Made by a program: the position numbers and the translations under genes
Shown here: in pieces, positions 41,273 to 50,009 of the stretch
Layout of the letters: the number at the start of each line of letters is the position of its first letter
How positions within the stretch are numbered: the first letter of the stretch is position 1
Notes under the pieces: model-generated
Seen by the model: only the letters and a program-made list of their open reading frames with translations
Databases searched by the model: none
Told to the model about the DNA's origin: nothing
Source of the DNA: Pararhodobacter sp. SW119
GTDB lineage: Bacteria > Pseudomonadota > Alphaproteobacteria > Rhodobacterales > Rhodobacteraceae
Assembly (NCBI RefSeq): GCF_017811755.1
Contig: NZ_JADDJF010000008.1
Location: 81,088 to 145,087 of the forward strand
Length of the DNA stretch: 64,000 nucleotides
Direction: 5' to 3'

Positions 41273-42937
41273 ATGCTGCAAATCCCGCTCTGGAAACGCG
41301 CGCTGATCCTGCTGATCTGCCTTTCCGCGCTCGTCTTCTCGACCCCGAACCTGTTCTACGACCGGGTCGAGCGGCACAACGACGCCGTCGCCGCGATCGA
41401 GGCCGGCACCCAACCCGACGCTGTCGCCGCGGACCAGGGGCTCTGGCCGGACTGGGCGCCCTCCTACCTGATCAACCTCGGGCTCGACCTGCGTGGCGGC
41501 GCGCATCTGCTGGCCGAAGTTCACGTGAGCGACGTCTATGCCGACCGCATCGACGGCCTCTGGCCCGAGGTTCGCGACCTCCTCGTCGCCGAACGCGCCA
41601 TCGTCGGCAACGTCCGCCGCATGCCCTCCGACGACGCCGGCCTGCTGCGCGTTACGGTCTCCAACCCCGACGGGTTGCAGCACGCGCTGGAGACCGTGCG
41701 CACCATCGCCCGTCCGGTCCAGACGCTTCTCGGCGCCGGGGCGCGCGATCTCGACGTGCGCCTCGAAGGGCAGGAAATCGTCGTGACCCTGTCCGAGGCC
41801 GAACGCCTCGCCACCGACGACCGGACGATGCGCCAGTCGCTGGAGATCATCCGCCGCCGCGTCGACGAGGCCGGCACGCGCGAGCCCACGATCCAGCGTC
41901 AGGGCGAAGACCGCATCCTGATCCAGGTGCCCGGTATCGGCTCAGCGGCGGAGCTCAAAGAACTGATCGGAACCACCGCCCGACTGACCTTTCACCCGGT
42001 CATCAACGTCACCTCGGACGCAAACGCCGCCCCAGGCCCGCGCGAGGTGATCTACCCCTCGATGGACGAGCCCGGCACCTACTACATCCTCGAACAGACG
42101 CCCGTGGTGACCGGCGAGCAACTGGTCGACGCACAGCCCGATTTCGACCAGAACAACCGCCCCGCGGTCAGCTTTCGGTTCAACCCGGCCGGCGGGCGCG
42201 CCTTCGGCCTCTACACTGCCGAGAACATCGGCTCGCCCTTCGCGATCGTTCTGGATGGCGAGGTGATCTCGGCCCCGGTGATCCAGAGTCATATCTCGGG
42301 CGGCTCGGGCATCATCACCGGCCGCTTCTCGGTCGACGAATCGACGCGCCTCGCCCTACTCCTGCGCTCGGGCGCGCTACCGGCCGAGATGACCTTCCTC
42401 GAGGAACGCACCATCGGGCCCGAACTGGGGCAGGACAGCATCGATGCGGGCCGCGTCGCCGCCATGGTGGCAATGGTCGCGGTCCTCGCGTTCATGGTGT
42501 TCAGCTACGGCTTCTTCGGCATCATCGCCAATATCGCGTTGATATTGAACCTGACCATGGTCTTCGCCCTCCTGTCGCTCATCGGTGCCACGCTGACGCT
42601 GCCCGGCATCGCCGGGATCGTGCTGACCATCGGCATGGCGGTGGATGCGAACGTGCTTATCTTCGAACGAATACGCGAAGAACTGAAGACCGCCCGCGGC
42701 CCCGCCCGCGCCATCGAACTGGGTTACGAGAAGGCGCTCTCGGCCATCCTCGATGCCAATATCACCACCTTCATCACCGCCGCGATCCTGTTCGCGCTGG
42801 GATCCGGCCCGGTGCGAGGATTCGCCGTGACGCTGGGGCTGGGCATCGTGACCTCGGTCTTCACCGCGCTCTTCGTGACGCGGCTGATGATCGTCTTCTG
42901 GTTCGAGCGCAAACGCCCGAAAACCTTCGCCATCTGA
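41273..42937 (+). CDS. secD: Protein translocase subunit SecD
   Basis: A 554-residue membrane protein that uses the proton gradient to pull proteins out of the Sec channel. It has an N-terminal helix, then the D1 motif LGLDLRGGAHLLAEVHV (about 64-80), the large periplasmic P1 domain (GTREPTIQRQGEDRILIQVP), and a C-terminal five-helix block with GMAVDANVLIFERIREEL, the conserved SecD D5 motif. Directly followed by secF (12 bp). Confidence 0.97.
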   Translation: MLQIPLWKRALILLICLSALVFSTPNLFYDRVERHNDAVAAIEAGTQPDAVAADQGLWPDWAPSYLINLGLDLRGGAHLLAEVHVSDVYADRIDGLWPEVRDLLVAERAIVGNVRRMPSDDAGLLRVTVSNPDGLQHALETVRTIARPVQTLLGAGARDLDVRLEGQEIVVTLSEAERLATDDRTMRQSLEIIRRRVDEAGTREPTIQRQGEDRILIQVPGIGSAAELKELIGTTARLTFHPVINVTSDANAAPGPREVIYPSMDEPGTYYILEQTPVVTGEQLVDAQPDFDQNNRPAVSFRFNPAGGRAFGLYTAENIGSPFAIVLDGEVISAPVIQSHISGGSGIITGRFSVDESTRLALLLRSGALPAEMTFLEERTIGPELGQDSIDAGRVAAMVAMVAVLAFMVFSYGFFGIIANIALILNLTMVFALLSLIGATLTLPGIAGIVLTIGMAVDANVLIFERIREELKTARGPARAIELGYEKALSAILDANITTFITAAILFALGSGPVRGFAVTLGLGIVTSVFTALFVTRLMIVFWFERKRPKTFAI

Positions 42938-42949
42938 GGAGCGCGAGAC

Positions 42950-43918
42950 ATGCGACTGAAACTCGTCCGCGACGAAACGTCGATCGACTTCCTTGGCACC
43001 TGGCGACTGAGCTTCGGCGCCTCGATGGTGATGATGGTCTTGTCGGTCGTGGCCTTCTTCGCCTTCGGGCTGAACTTCGGCATCGACTTTCGGGGCGGGA
43101 CCTCCATCCGGACCGAGGCCACGCAGCCCGTGGATGTTGGCCAGTACCGCAGTGCGATCGCGCAGCTGGGTCTGGGCGACGTCGCGATATCCGAGGTGTT
43201 CGACCCCACCTTCGGCCCCGATCAGAATGTCGCCATGATCCGCATCCAGGCGCAGGAAGGACAGGAATCGGTGCCTCCGGCAGTGCTGGAAGAGGTCCAG
43301 ACCGCGCTGCAGGAGGTCGATCCCTCGCTGCGCTTTTCGTCGGTCGAGTCGGTGGGGCCCAAGGTGTCCGGCGAGCTTGTCCAATCCGCCATCCTGGCGG
43401 TCGCAACGGCGCTGGCCGCGATCCTTGTCTATATCTGGCTCAGGTTCGAATGGCAGTTCAGCGTCGGCGCGGTGGCCGCGCTGGTGCATGACGTGGTGCT
43501 GACCATCGGGCTTTTCTCGGTCCTGCAGATCCGCTTCGACCTGGCGATCATCGCGGCGATCCTGACCATCGTCGGCTATTCGATCAACGACACCGTTGTG
43601 GTCTTTGATCGAATTCGTGAGAATCTGATCAAGTTCAAGAAGCGCCCCTTGATCGACGTCTTCAACATGTCCCTGAACGAGACGCTGTCGCGTACCGTCA
43701 TGACCTCGCTGACCACGCTCCTGGCGCTGATCGCGCTGTTCGCGTTGGGCGGCGACGTGATCCGTGGCTTCGTCTTTGCCATGATGTGGGGCGTGGTCGT
43801 CGGGACCTGGTCGTCGATCTTCGTGGCTGCGGTCGTGGTCAAGCGGTTGGGCGTCAAGCGCGACTGGTCGAAGACCGACACCGACAAGCCCGGAACGCAG
43901 TTTTCTACCGAAGGCTGA
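42950..43918 (+). CDS. secF: Protein translocase subunit SecF
   Basis: A 322-residue partner of SecD. FGLNFGIDFRGGTSI lies after the first helix, SVESVGPKVSGELVQ in the periplasmic loop, and GYSINDTVVVFDRIRENL is the SecF counterpart of the SecD D5 motif. Six membrane segments in all. The next gene starts 7 bp after its stop. Confidence 0.97.
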   Translation: MRLKLVRDETSIDFLGTWRLSFGASMVMMVLSVVAFFAFGLNFGIDFRGGTSIRTEATQPVDVGQYRSAIAQLGLGDVAISEVFDPTFGPDQNVAMIRIQAQEGQESVPPAVLEEVQTALQEVDPSLRFSSVESVGPKVSGELVQSAILAVATALAAILVYIWLRFEWQFSVGAVAALVHDVVLTIGLFSVLQIRFDLAIIAAILTIVGYSINDTVVVFDRIRENLIKFKKRPLIDVFNMSLNETLSRTVMTSLTTLLALIALFALGGDVIRGFVFAMMWGVVVGTWSSIFVAAVVVKRLGVKRDWSKTDTDKPGTQFSTEG

Positions 43919-43925
43919 GGCAGCG

Positions 43926-44279
43926 ATGCGATTGATCGAGATAGACTTCGGCGCGGCGCGTCCCATCGAAGCCTACGGACCCGGCTTCTTCCGGATCGGC
44001 GGGGAGGCGCATGAGGCACCGGTCATCATTGCGCCCGGGCACGTCGCGTCCTGGGGCGGCTTTGACGATCCCGCGCCGCTGCTGGCCTTGACCGGGCAGG
44101 TCGATGTGCTTTTCATCGGCACCGGGGCCGAGATCGCACCCATCCCCCCAGCCCTGCGCCGCCCCCTGGAAGACGCCGGGCTGGGGGTCGAGGTCATGGC
44201 CTCGCCCACCGCGTGCCGCACCTACAACGTGCTTCTGTCCGAGGGACGGCGCGTCGCGGTTGCCTTGATCGGGGTGTAG
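43926..44279 (+). CDS. Mth938-like domain protein (DUF498 family)
   Basis: A 117-residue single-domain protein of the Mth938/NDUFAF3 type (IEAYGPGFFRIGGEAHEAPV, DVLFIGTGAEIAPIPPALRR, GVEVMASPTACRTYNVLLSE). The family is often found with secDF in alphaproteobacteria; the mitochondrial relative NDUFAF3 helps assemble complex I. A function in membrane-complex assembly is therefore possible but unproven. It lies 7 bp after secF. Confidence 0.85.
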   Translation: MRLIEIDFGAARPIEAYGPGFFRIGGEAHEAPVIIAPGHVASWGGFDDPAPLLALTGQVDVLFIGTGAEIAPIPPALRRPLEDAGLGVEVMASPTACRTYNVLLSEGRRVAVALIGV

Positions 44280-44337
44280 CGGACCAACAGCGTCTACGGC
44301 ATGCCTTTGAGGCGCAAAGTCCTGATTGTCGGTGGTC

Positions 44338-44353
44338 GGTCCAAGCTTGGACC
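44338..44353. promoter_or_regulatory. 16-bp perfect palindrome GGTCCAAGCTTGGACC
   Basis: Lies 59 bp after the DUF498 gene in the 298-bp gap before ccmA. It can fold as a short hairpin or bind a dimeric protein. The rest of the gap shows no gene. Confidence 0.5.
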
Positions 44354-44577
44354 ATTTGGCAAGTTATTGATTTCATATAGGTGAATCTGCGTCGTTAACC
44401 GCAATGAAACTTTCGGAAAACCCGTGACACGGACCCCCAATCGCGACCTGTCGCGCAGGGGCCGGTTGCACCCATCCTGGCATCTTTCGCCGACGCAATG
44501 CCGTCCCCTCGGTCCCAGCCAGGGCTGGCCGCGCGCTTTCGGTTGCGCGCGTGCCGTAATCGGCTAAACCCGCCCGG

Positions 44578-45195
44578 ATGGAACTGGCGGTTTCCGATCT
44601 GACCTGTGCCCGGGGCGGCGTGCCCTTGCTGGAGGGGGTGCGCTTCACCCTGCCGGCGGGGGCGGCGCTGGTTCTGCGTGGCCCCAACGGCTGCGGCAAG
44701 ACCACGCTTCTGCGCACCATCGCCGGGTTGCAACCACAGCTTTCCGGCACGATCGACTGCCCGCCCGATGCGATCACCTATGCCGGCCATGCCGACGGTT
44801 TGAAGGCGGTCCTGACGGTGGCCGAGAATCTGGCTTTCTGGGCGGCGATTCATGGGACGCCGGGCATCGACGCGGCGCTGGAAGCGATGAACCTGACCGA
44901 CCTGGCCGCGCGTCAGGCGCAGCACCTGTCTGCCGGGCAGAAACGCCGGCTGGGCCTGGCGCGTCTGCTGGTCACCGGGCGGCCGATCTGGCTGCTGGAC
45001 GAACCGACGGTATCGCTGGATACTGCGTCGGTCGCGCTGTTCGGATCGGTGGCGCGGACGCATCTGGCGCGGGGCGGTACGGCGCTGATGGCGAGCCACA
45101 TCGATCTGGGCCTCAATGAGGCGCGCGTGCTCGACCTGACCTCCTATCGCGCCGCGCCCCGGTTGCCGCAGGGCTTCGACGAGGCTTTCGCGTGA
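44578..45195 (+). CDS. ccmA: Haem exporter ATP-binding protein CcmA (HelA)
   Basis: A 205-residue ABC ATPase that powers release of holo-CcmE from CcmC. It has the Walker [17 protein letters not shown], the signature [16 protein letters not shown] and the Walker [13 protein letters not shown]. First of a ccmABCD-ccmG cluster (helABCDX in the R. capsulatus nomenclature, as I recall). Its stop overlaps the ccmB GTG start (GTGA). Confidence 0.94.
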   Translation: MELAVSDLTCARGGVPLLEGVRFTLPAGAALVLRGPNGCGKTTLLRTIAGLQPQLSGTIDCPPDAITYAGHADGLKAVLTVAENLAFWAAIHGTPGIDAALEAMNLTDLAARQAQHLSAGQKRRLGLARLLVTGRPIWLLDEPTVSLDTASVALFGSVARTHLARGGTALMASHIDLGLNEARVLDLTSYRAAPRLPQGFDEAFA

Positions 45196-45848
45196 TCGCG
45201 CTGCTGCTGCGCGATCTTCGGCTTGCCTTTCGGGCGGGTGGCGGCTTCGGGCTTGGCCTGGGTTTCTTTCTGGTTCTTGCCGTCCTTGTGCCGCTGGGTG
45301 TCGGGTCCGATCCGCGCACGCTGGCGCTGATCGCGCCCGGCATCCTGTGGATCGGCGCGCTGCTGGCCTGTCTTCTGTCGCTGGACCGGATGTTCGCCCT
45401 GGACCACGAGGACGGCTCGCTGGACCTGCTGGCGACCGCGCCCATTCCGCTGGAAGGGGTCGTGGCCGTTAAGGCGTTGGCGCATTGGCTGACGACCGGC
45501 CTGCCGCTGGTGCTGATGGCGCCGCTGCTGGGGGTCTTGCTGAACCTGCCCGGTGCGGCCTACGGCTGGCTCATCATGTCGCTCCTTCTCGGCACCCCAG
45601 CGCTGAGCGTGATCGGTGCGTTTGGCGCGGCGCTGACGGTGGGGCTGAAGCGCGGCGGGCTGCTTCTGTCGATCCTGGTCCTGCCGCTTTACATACCGAC
45701 GCTGATCTACGGGGCCGAGGTGGTGATACGCGGCGCCCAGGGGTTGGACACCACAACGCCCTTGTTGCTGCTGGCGGGCATCACCGCCGGGTCCGCGGCG
45801 ATCCTGCCCTTCGCCGCCGCGCTTGCGCTGCGGGTCAATCTGCGCTGA
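45192..45848 (+). CDS. ccmB: Haem exporter permease CcmB
   Basis: A 218-residue membrane protein with six hydrophobic segments. It starts [20 protein letters not shown] and has [20 protein letters not shown], the CcmB hallmark. It partners the CcmA ATPase. Starts with GTG in an overlap. Confidence 0.94.
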   Translation: MIALLLRDLRLAFRAGGGFGLGLGFFLVLAVLVPLGVGSDPRTLALIAPGILWIGALLACLLSLDRMFALDHEDGSLDLLATAPIPLEGVVAVKALAHWLTTGLPLVLMAPLLGVLLNLPGAAYGWLIMSLLLGTPALSVIGAFGAALTVGLKRGGLLLSILVLPLYIPTLIYGAEVVIRGAQGLDTTTPLLLLAGITAGSAAILPFAAALALRVNLR

Positions 45849-45902
45849 GGTGTCACAGCCTCGTGGCTTGAGCGTGCCGGGGCGAGAGACTAGGAAGATC
45901 GC

Positions 45903-46643
45903 ATGTCGAACGGCTCGCTTTGGGAATATGCCAATCCGGTGAAGTTCATGCGGCTGTCGGGGCAGGTTCTGCCCTGGGTCGCGGGGCTGGCTGCGGCATG
46001 TGTCGTGGGCGGGCTTTTCTGGGGCTTTTTCCTGACGCCCGACGACTTTCGCCAGGGATCGACGGTCAAGATCATCTTCCTGCATGTTCCCGCCGCGCTG
46101 GTGGCGATCAACGCCTGGGTGATGATGCTCGTGGCATCTCTGGTTTGGCTGATCCGGCGGCACCATGTCGCGGCGCTGGCGGCGAAGGCGGCGGCCCCGG
46201 TGGGCGCGGTGATGACCGTGATCGGGCTTTTCACCGGCGCGGTCTGGGGCCAGCCGATGTGGGGCACCTGGTGGGTCTGGGACCCGCGGTTGACGGCGTT
46301 TCTGATCCTGTTCCTGTTCTACCTCGGCTACATCGCGCTCTGGTCGGCGATCGAGGACGCGGAAACGGCGGCCGACCTGACCGCGGTGCTGTGCCTGGTC
46401 GGCACGGTCTTTGCGGTGCTGTCGCGCTACGCGGCGTTCTTCTGGAGCCAGGGGTTGCACCAGGGCGCCTCGCTCAGCCTGCAGCCGGGCACGCGCATGG
46501 ACTGGGCCTACAAGGCGCCGCTTTACGTCTGCATGGCGGGGTTCACGCTTCTGTTCCTTGCGCTGCTGCTGGCCGGCACGCGCACCGAGATTCGCGCCCG
46601 CCGGTCGCGCGCGCTGATGATCCGCGAAAGGATGGCCGCGTGA
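45903..46643 (+). CDS. ccmC: Haem handling protein CcmC
   Basis: A 246-residue six-helix protein that loads haem on the chaperone CcmE. The tryptophan-rich haem motif is WGTWWVWDPRLTAFLILF (about 120-137), with external histidines in IIFLHVPAALVAINAW and GLHQGASLS. The stop overlaps the ccmD start (TGATG). Confidence 0.95.
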   Translation: MSNGSLWEYANPVKFMRLSGQVLPWVAGLAAACVVGGLFWGFFLTPDDFRQGSTVKIIFLHVPAALVAINAWVMMLVASLVWLIRRHHVAALAAKAAAPVGAVMTVIGLFTGAVWGQPMWGTWWVWDPRLTAFLILFLFYLGYIALWSAIEDAETAADLTAVLCLVGTVFAVLSRYAAFFWSQGLHQGASLSLQPGTRMDWAYKAPLYVCMAGFTLLFLALLLAGTRTEIRARRSRALMIRERMAA

Positions 46644-46804
46644 TGCCGGATCTCGGCGCCTACACGGTCGAGGTGAGCCTCGCCTACCTCGGCTCGCTCG
46701 GACTTCTTGGCGGGCTGACACTTTGGGTCTGGTTGCGCGGTCGGCGTGTCCGGGCCGATCTTGACCTGATCGAAAACCGTTCGGAGCGAAACCGACATGG
46801 CTAG
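46643..46804 (+). CDS. ccmD: Haem exporter small subunit CcmD
   Basis: A 53-residue protein with one membrane helix (SLAYLGSLGLLGGLTLWVWL) and a basic C-terminal tail (RGRRVRADL), which is the CcmD pattern. It needs coupling to ccmC (one-base overlap) and overlaps ccmG by 8 bp. Confidence 0.88.
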   Translation: MPDLGAYTVEVSLAYLGSLGLLGGLTLWVWLRGRRVRADLDLIENRSERNRHG

Positions 46805-47336
46805 ACTGAAACCGCTGATGATCCTGCCGCCCGCGCTGCTGGCCGGGTTCGTGGCCTTTGTCGCGGTGGGCAACCTGCGCGAAGACCGCGACGCCCTGCC
46901 CTCGGCCCGCGCGGGACAGGCGGCGCCGGTGATCGCCCTGGAAGAGATGCCGGGCCGCACCCTGCTGACCGACGAGCGTATCCGCGCGGGCGAGGTGACG
47001 CTGGTCAATTTCTGGGCGTCGTGGTGCCCGCCCTGCCGCGCCGAACACCCGGTGCTGGAGGATCTGGCGGCCGAGGGGGTAACGGTGCTGGGCGTGAACT
47101 ATCGCGACCAACCAGAGCGTGCCGATGCCTTCCTGCAGGAACTGGGCGATCCCTATGCTGCCGTAGGGGCCGACCCGCGCGCGAGGATGGGGCTGGACTG
47201 GGGGGTGGTGGGCTTGCCCGAAACCTTCGTGCTGGATGGGCAGGGCAATATCGTGCTGCGCTACGCCGGCCCGATCACCGACGAGATCGTGGCATCGCGC
47301 ATCCGCCCGGCGATGGCGCAGGCGGCGGGGAACTAG
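46797..47336 (+). CDS. ccmG: Thiol-disulfide protein CcmG/DsbE (HelX)
   Basis: A 179-residue membrane-anchored thioredoxin that reduces apocytochrome c. Anchor at residues 7-24; active site FWASWCPPCRAEHPVLEDL (about 72-90); cis-proline in VVGLPETFVLDGQG. The last ccm gene here; ccmE, ccmF, ccmH and ccmI are not in the window. Confidence 0.95.
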   Translation: MARLKPLMILPPALLAGFVAFVAVGNLREDRDALPSARAGQAAPVIALEEMPGRTLLTDERIRAGEVTLVNFWASWCPPCRAEHPVLEDLAAEGVTVLGVNYRDQPERADAFLQELGDPYAAVGADPRARMGLDWGVVGLPETFVLDGQGNIVLRYAGPITDEIVASRIRPAMAQAAGN

Positions 47337-47340
47337 CCCC

Positions 47341-48045
47341 ATGACCCAGCCCCCCAATGACGCCGTGCTGACCGAAACGGGCCTTGCGGCGAGGGGCGAG
47401 GGGCGGGTGTTGCTTCTGGCCTGCGGCGCGCTGGCGCATGAGATCCTGGCGCTGAAGGCCGCGAATGGCTGGGACCACCTGGACCTGCATTGCCTGCCCG
47501 CGAACCTGCACCTCTGGCCAGATCGCATCCCCGACGCGGTCGCGGCGGCGGTGGCGCGCTTTCGCGACCGATATGCCGATATTTTCGTGGTCTACGCCGA
47601 TTGCGGCACCGGCGGCGCCCTGCAGGCCCGCTGCGCGAAGCTGGGGGTCGAAATGGTCGCCGGCCCGCATTGCTACGCCTTCTTCGAAGGGCTGACGGAA
47701 TTCGCCGCGCATGAAGAGACCGAGATCACGGCCTTCTACCTGACCGATTTCCTGGTCCGGCAGTTCGATGCCTTCGTGTGGAAACCCATGGGGTTCGAGC
47801 GCCATCCGGAACTGATCCCGATGATGTTCGGCAATTACGAGAAACTGATCTACCTGGCGCAGACCGACGATCCGGCGCTGAATAAGCGTGCGCAGGCGGC
47901 GGCGGATCGGCTGGGCCTGAAGTACGAGCGACGGTCCACCGGCTATGGCGACCTGACCGGCGCCCTGGCGCATGCCGCGCGGGGACCCGGCCTGCGTGCG
48001 CAAAGCGATGCATTGCCGGTTGTCTCACCGTCTCGCAACACCTAA
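47341..48045 (+). CDS. DUF1638 domain protein
   Basis: A 234-residue cytoplasmic protein. VLLLACGALAHEILALKAAN (about 23-42), CLPANLHLWPDRIPDAV, VVYADCGTGGALQARC and GPHCYAFFEGLTEF match the DUF1638 pattern, with conserved cysteines and histidines that could bind a metal. The family often occurs near one-carbon or corrinoid methyltransferase genes, but not here: it follows ccmG by 4 bp. The frame is open upstream, but ATG 47341 is the sensible start. Function unknown. Confidence 0.78.
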   Translation: MTQPPNDAVLTETGLAARGEGRVLLLACGALAHEILALKAANGWDHLDLHCLPANLHLWPDRIPDAVAAAVARFRDRYADIFVVYADCGTGGALQARCAKLGVEMVAGPHCYAFFEGLTEFAAHEETEITAFYLTDFLVRQFDAFVWKPMGFERHPELIPMMFGNYEKLIYLAQTDDPALNKRAQAAADRLGLKYERRSTGYGDLTGALAHAARGPGLRAQSDALPVVSPSRNT

Positions 48046-48078
48046 CTTGTCATATCTTCCGAGCGGTTCGGGTACGAG

Positions 48079-49248
48079 ATGAACGCGCGCAACGCAGACA
48101 CCGACGACAAGGGAAACATCGCTCTGTCCCGCCTCAATCTGCGCGGGCGCGACCGGCTGCAGACGTGGTTTCTGGGCATCATCGCCTTTTCGGTCATCCT
48201 GTTCCTGCTGGTTCAGGCGCGGTTCATCCTGATCTCTCTGGTAATCGCGATCATACTGTTTTCGCTGACCACGGACGCCATCAACTCGATCTCGAAACTC
48301 AGGATCGGGTCCTGGCGGATCACGCGGGTCGTGGCGTCGCTGGCCGCGATGGCGCTGATATCGGGCGTGCTGCTGACGTTGCTGGCGATTGTCCTGTCGC
48401 AGATCAACACGGTCGTCACGACAACGATTTCCTATACCGATCAGGCGATTCTGGCGATTGCAAAGCTTTTTGCCTGGATGGGCCCGGATACCGAGGAAGC
48501 GGTCGCCGCGTCGATCCGGTCGATCCCGCTTTCGGGCTATATCCGGACTGCGGCCGGTCAGGCGGGGAACCTTCTGTCCGCGACGACTCTCGTCATCCTC
48601 TTCGTCGGCTTCCTCTTCGCCGAACGGATCTGGTTCGACACCAAGCTCGCCAACCTCATGCAGGACAAGGCGCGGGCCGAGCGTATCGGGCGGATCATCC
48701 ATTCGATCATCCGCCGCGTGAACCGCTACCTGCTGGTCAAGACCGGGGTCAGCGCGGTGACCGGTTTCGCGGTCTACCTGGTGATGGCTTTCTTCGGGCT
48801 CGAGTTTGCCGCTGCCATGGGCATCCTGACCTTCCTGCTGAACTACCTGCCCTCGGTCGGCTCGATCATCGCGACCTTCCTGGTGTCGCTGGTCGCCTAC
48901 ATGCAGATCACCGAGCCGGCCTTCGCGATCCTGATCTTCGTGATCGTGGGGATGATCCAGTTCATGCTTGGCTCGGTCATCGATCCGATGTTGATGGGGC
49001 GGACGCTCAGGCTGTCGTCCTTCGGGATCATCATCTCGCTGGCGTTCTGGGGCGCGGTGTGGGGTGTGCCGGGAATGTTCCTTGCCGTGCCCATCATGGT
49101 CGCGACGATGATCGTCTGTTCGCATATTCCATCGGCGCGCCCCGTTGCCATCCTCCTGTCGCGCGAGGGCCTGCCCGAGATCGAACACGACGAACATCTG
49201 GACGATCTGGCGCCAGCGGGGCGCCCCAAGGTCGCCGCGGCGGAGTGA
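48079..49248 (+). CDS. AI-2E family transporter (PerM-like)
   Basis: A 389-residue membrane protein with about eight helices. FSVILFLLVQARFILISLVI near the start and the conserved late segment FLLNYLPSVGSIIATFLVSL, then GSVIDPMLMGRTLRLSSFGI and WGAVWGVPGMFLAVPIMVAT, define the family. The substrate is not known; the family name reflects one member, and several relatives act as Na+/H+ antiporters. Confidence 0.9.
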   Translation: MNARNADTDDKGNIALSRLNLRGRDRLQTWFLGIIAFSVILFLLVQARFILISLVIAIILFSLTTDAINSISKLRIGSWRITRVVASLAAMALISGVLLTLLAIVLSQINTVVTTTISYTDQAILAIAKLFAWMGPDTEEAVAASIRSIPLSGYIRTAAGQAGNLLSATTLVILFVGFLFAERIWFDTKLANLMQDKARAERIGRIIHSIIRRVNRYLLVKTGVSAVTGFAVYLVMAFFGLEFAAAMGILTFLLNYLPSVGSIIATFLVSLVAYMQITEPAFAILIFVIVGMIQFMLGSVIDPMLMGRTLRLSSFGIIISLAFWGAVWGVPGMFLAVPIMVATMIVCSHIPSARPVAILLSREGLPEIEHDEHLDDLAPAGRPKVAAAE

Positions 49249-49283
49249 GTGGCGCGGCGGACAGAATTTCTATCGCGAGAGCG

Positions 49284-50009
49284 TCAGTCCTCTGCCCCGT
49301 CCAGATGCAGCGTGACGCGACGGTTCTGGCGGCCTTTCTTCTCGATCTTGCCCAGTGTGACCCGACCTATCTCGGCGGTCCGCGCGACATGGGTGCCGCC
49401 ACACGGCTGAAGGTCCACCTGCCCCTCGCCGTGGCCGATGCGGATCAGGCGCACACGGCCCTGACCCATCGGCGGCTTGACCGACATCGTCTTGACCAGT
49501 CCCGGATTGGCGTCGAGTTCCGCGTCCGAGATCCAGTCCTCGGTCACCAGCAGGTCGCGCGCGATCAGCTCGTTCAGCGCGTCTTCGACCGCTGACTTGT
49601 CCTCGGGCGCCTCCGGCATGTCGAAGTCGAGCCGGCCCTTGCCCGCGCCAATCGACCCGCCGGTGACCGGCAATGGCAGCACAACCGACAGCAGATGCAG
49701 CGCCGTATGCACCCGCATGTGCAGATGACGGCGATCCCAGTCCAGAACCATCGTCACCTCGTCCCCCACGCGGGGCAACGCAATGCCGGCCTCGGGCACC
49801 AGCGCGACACCGTCATTCGCCTTGACCGTGTCGGTGATCGCGATCCGGCCACCAGACCAGTCCAGATGCCCGCTGTCGCCCGGCTGTCCGCCCCCCGTGG
49901 GGTAGAAGTTCGACCGGTCGACCACCAGCGCGCCAGCCTCGGTGATTTCGGTAACGCGGGCGGCGGTTTCGCGCTGATAGGGCGCGGTTCGGTAAAGCGG
50001 CTCGGTCAT
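49284..50009 (-). CDS. Stand-alone alanyl-tRNA editing protein (AlaX type)
   Basis: A 241-residue hydrolase that removes serine or glycine from mischarged tRNA-Ala. Zinc ligands are in MRVHTALHLLSVVL (HxxxH) and LQPCGGTHVARTAEIG (CxxxH); SNFYPTGGGQPGDSGHL is the N-terminal signature of the larger AlaX-M group. The start overlaps the stop of the MscS-type gene (ATGA, 50006-50009). Confidence 0.92.
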   Translation of the reverse strand: MTEPLYRTAPYQRETAARVTEITEAGALVVDRSNFYPTGGGQPGDSGHLDWSGGRIAITDTVKANDGVALVPEAGIALPRVGDEVTMVLDWDRRHLHMRVHTALHLLSVVLPLPVTGGSIGAGKGRLDFDMPEAPEDKSAVEDALNELIARDLLVTEDWISDAELDANPGLVKTMSVKPPMGQGRVRLIRIGHGEGQVDLQPCGGTHVARTAEIGRVTLGKIEKKGRQNRRVTLHLDGAED

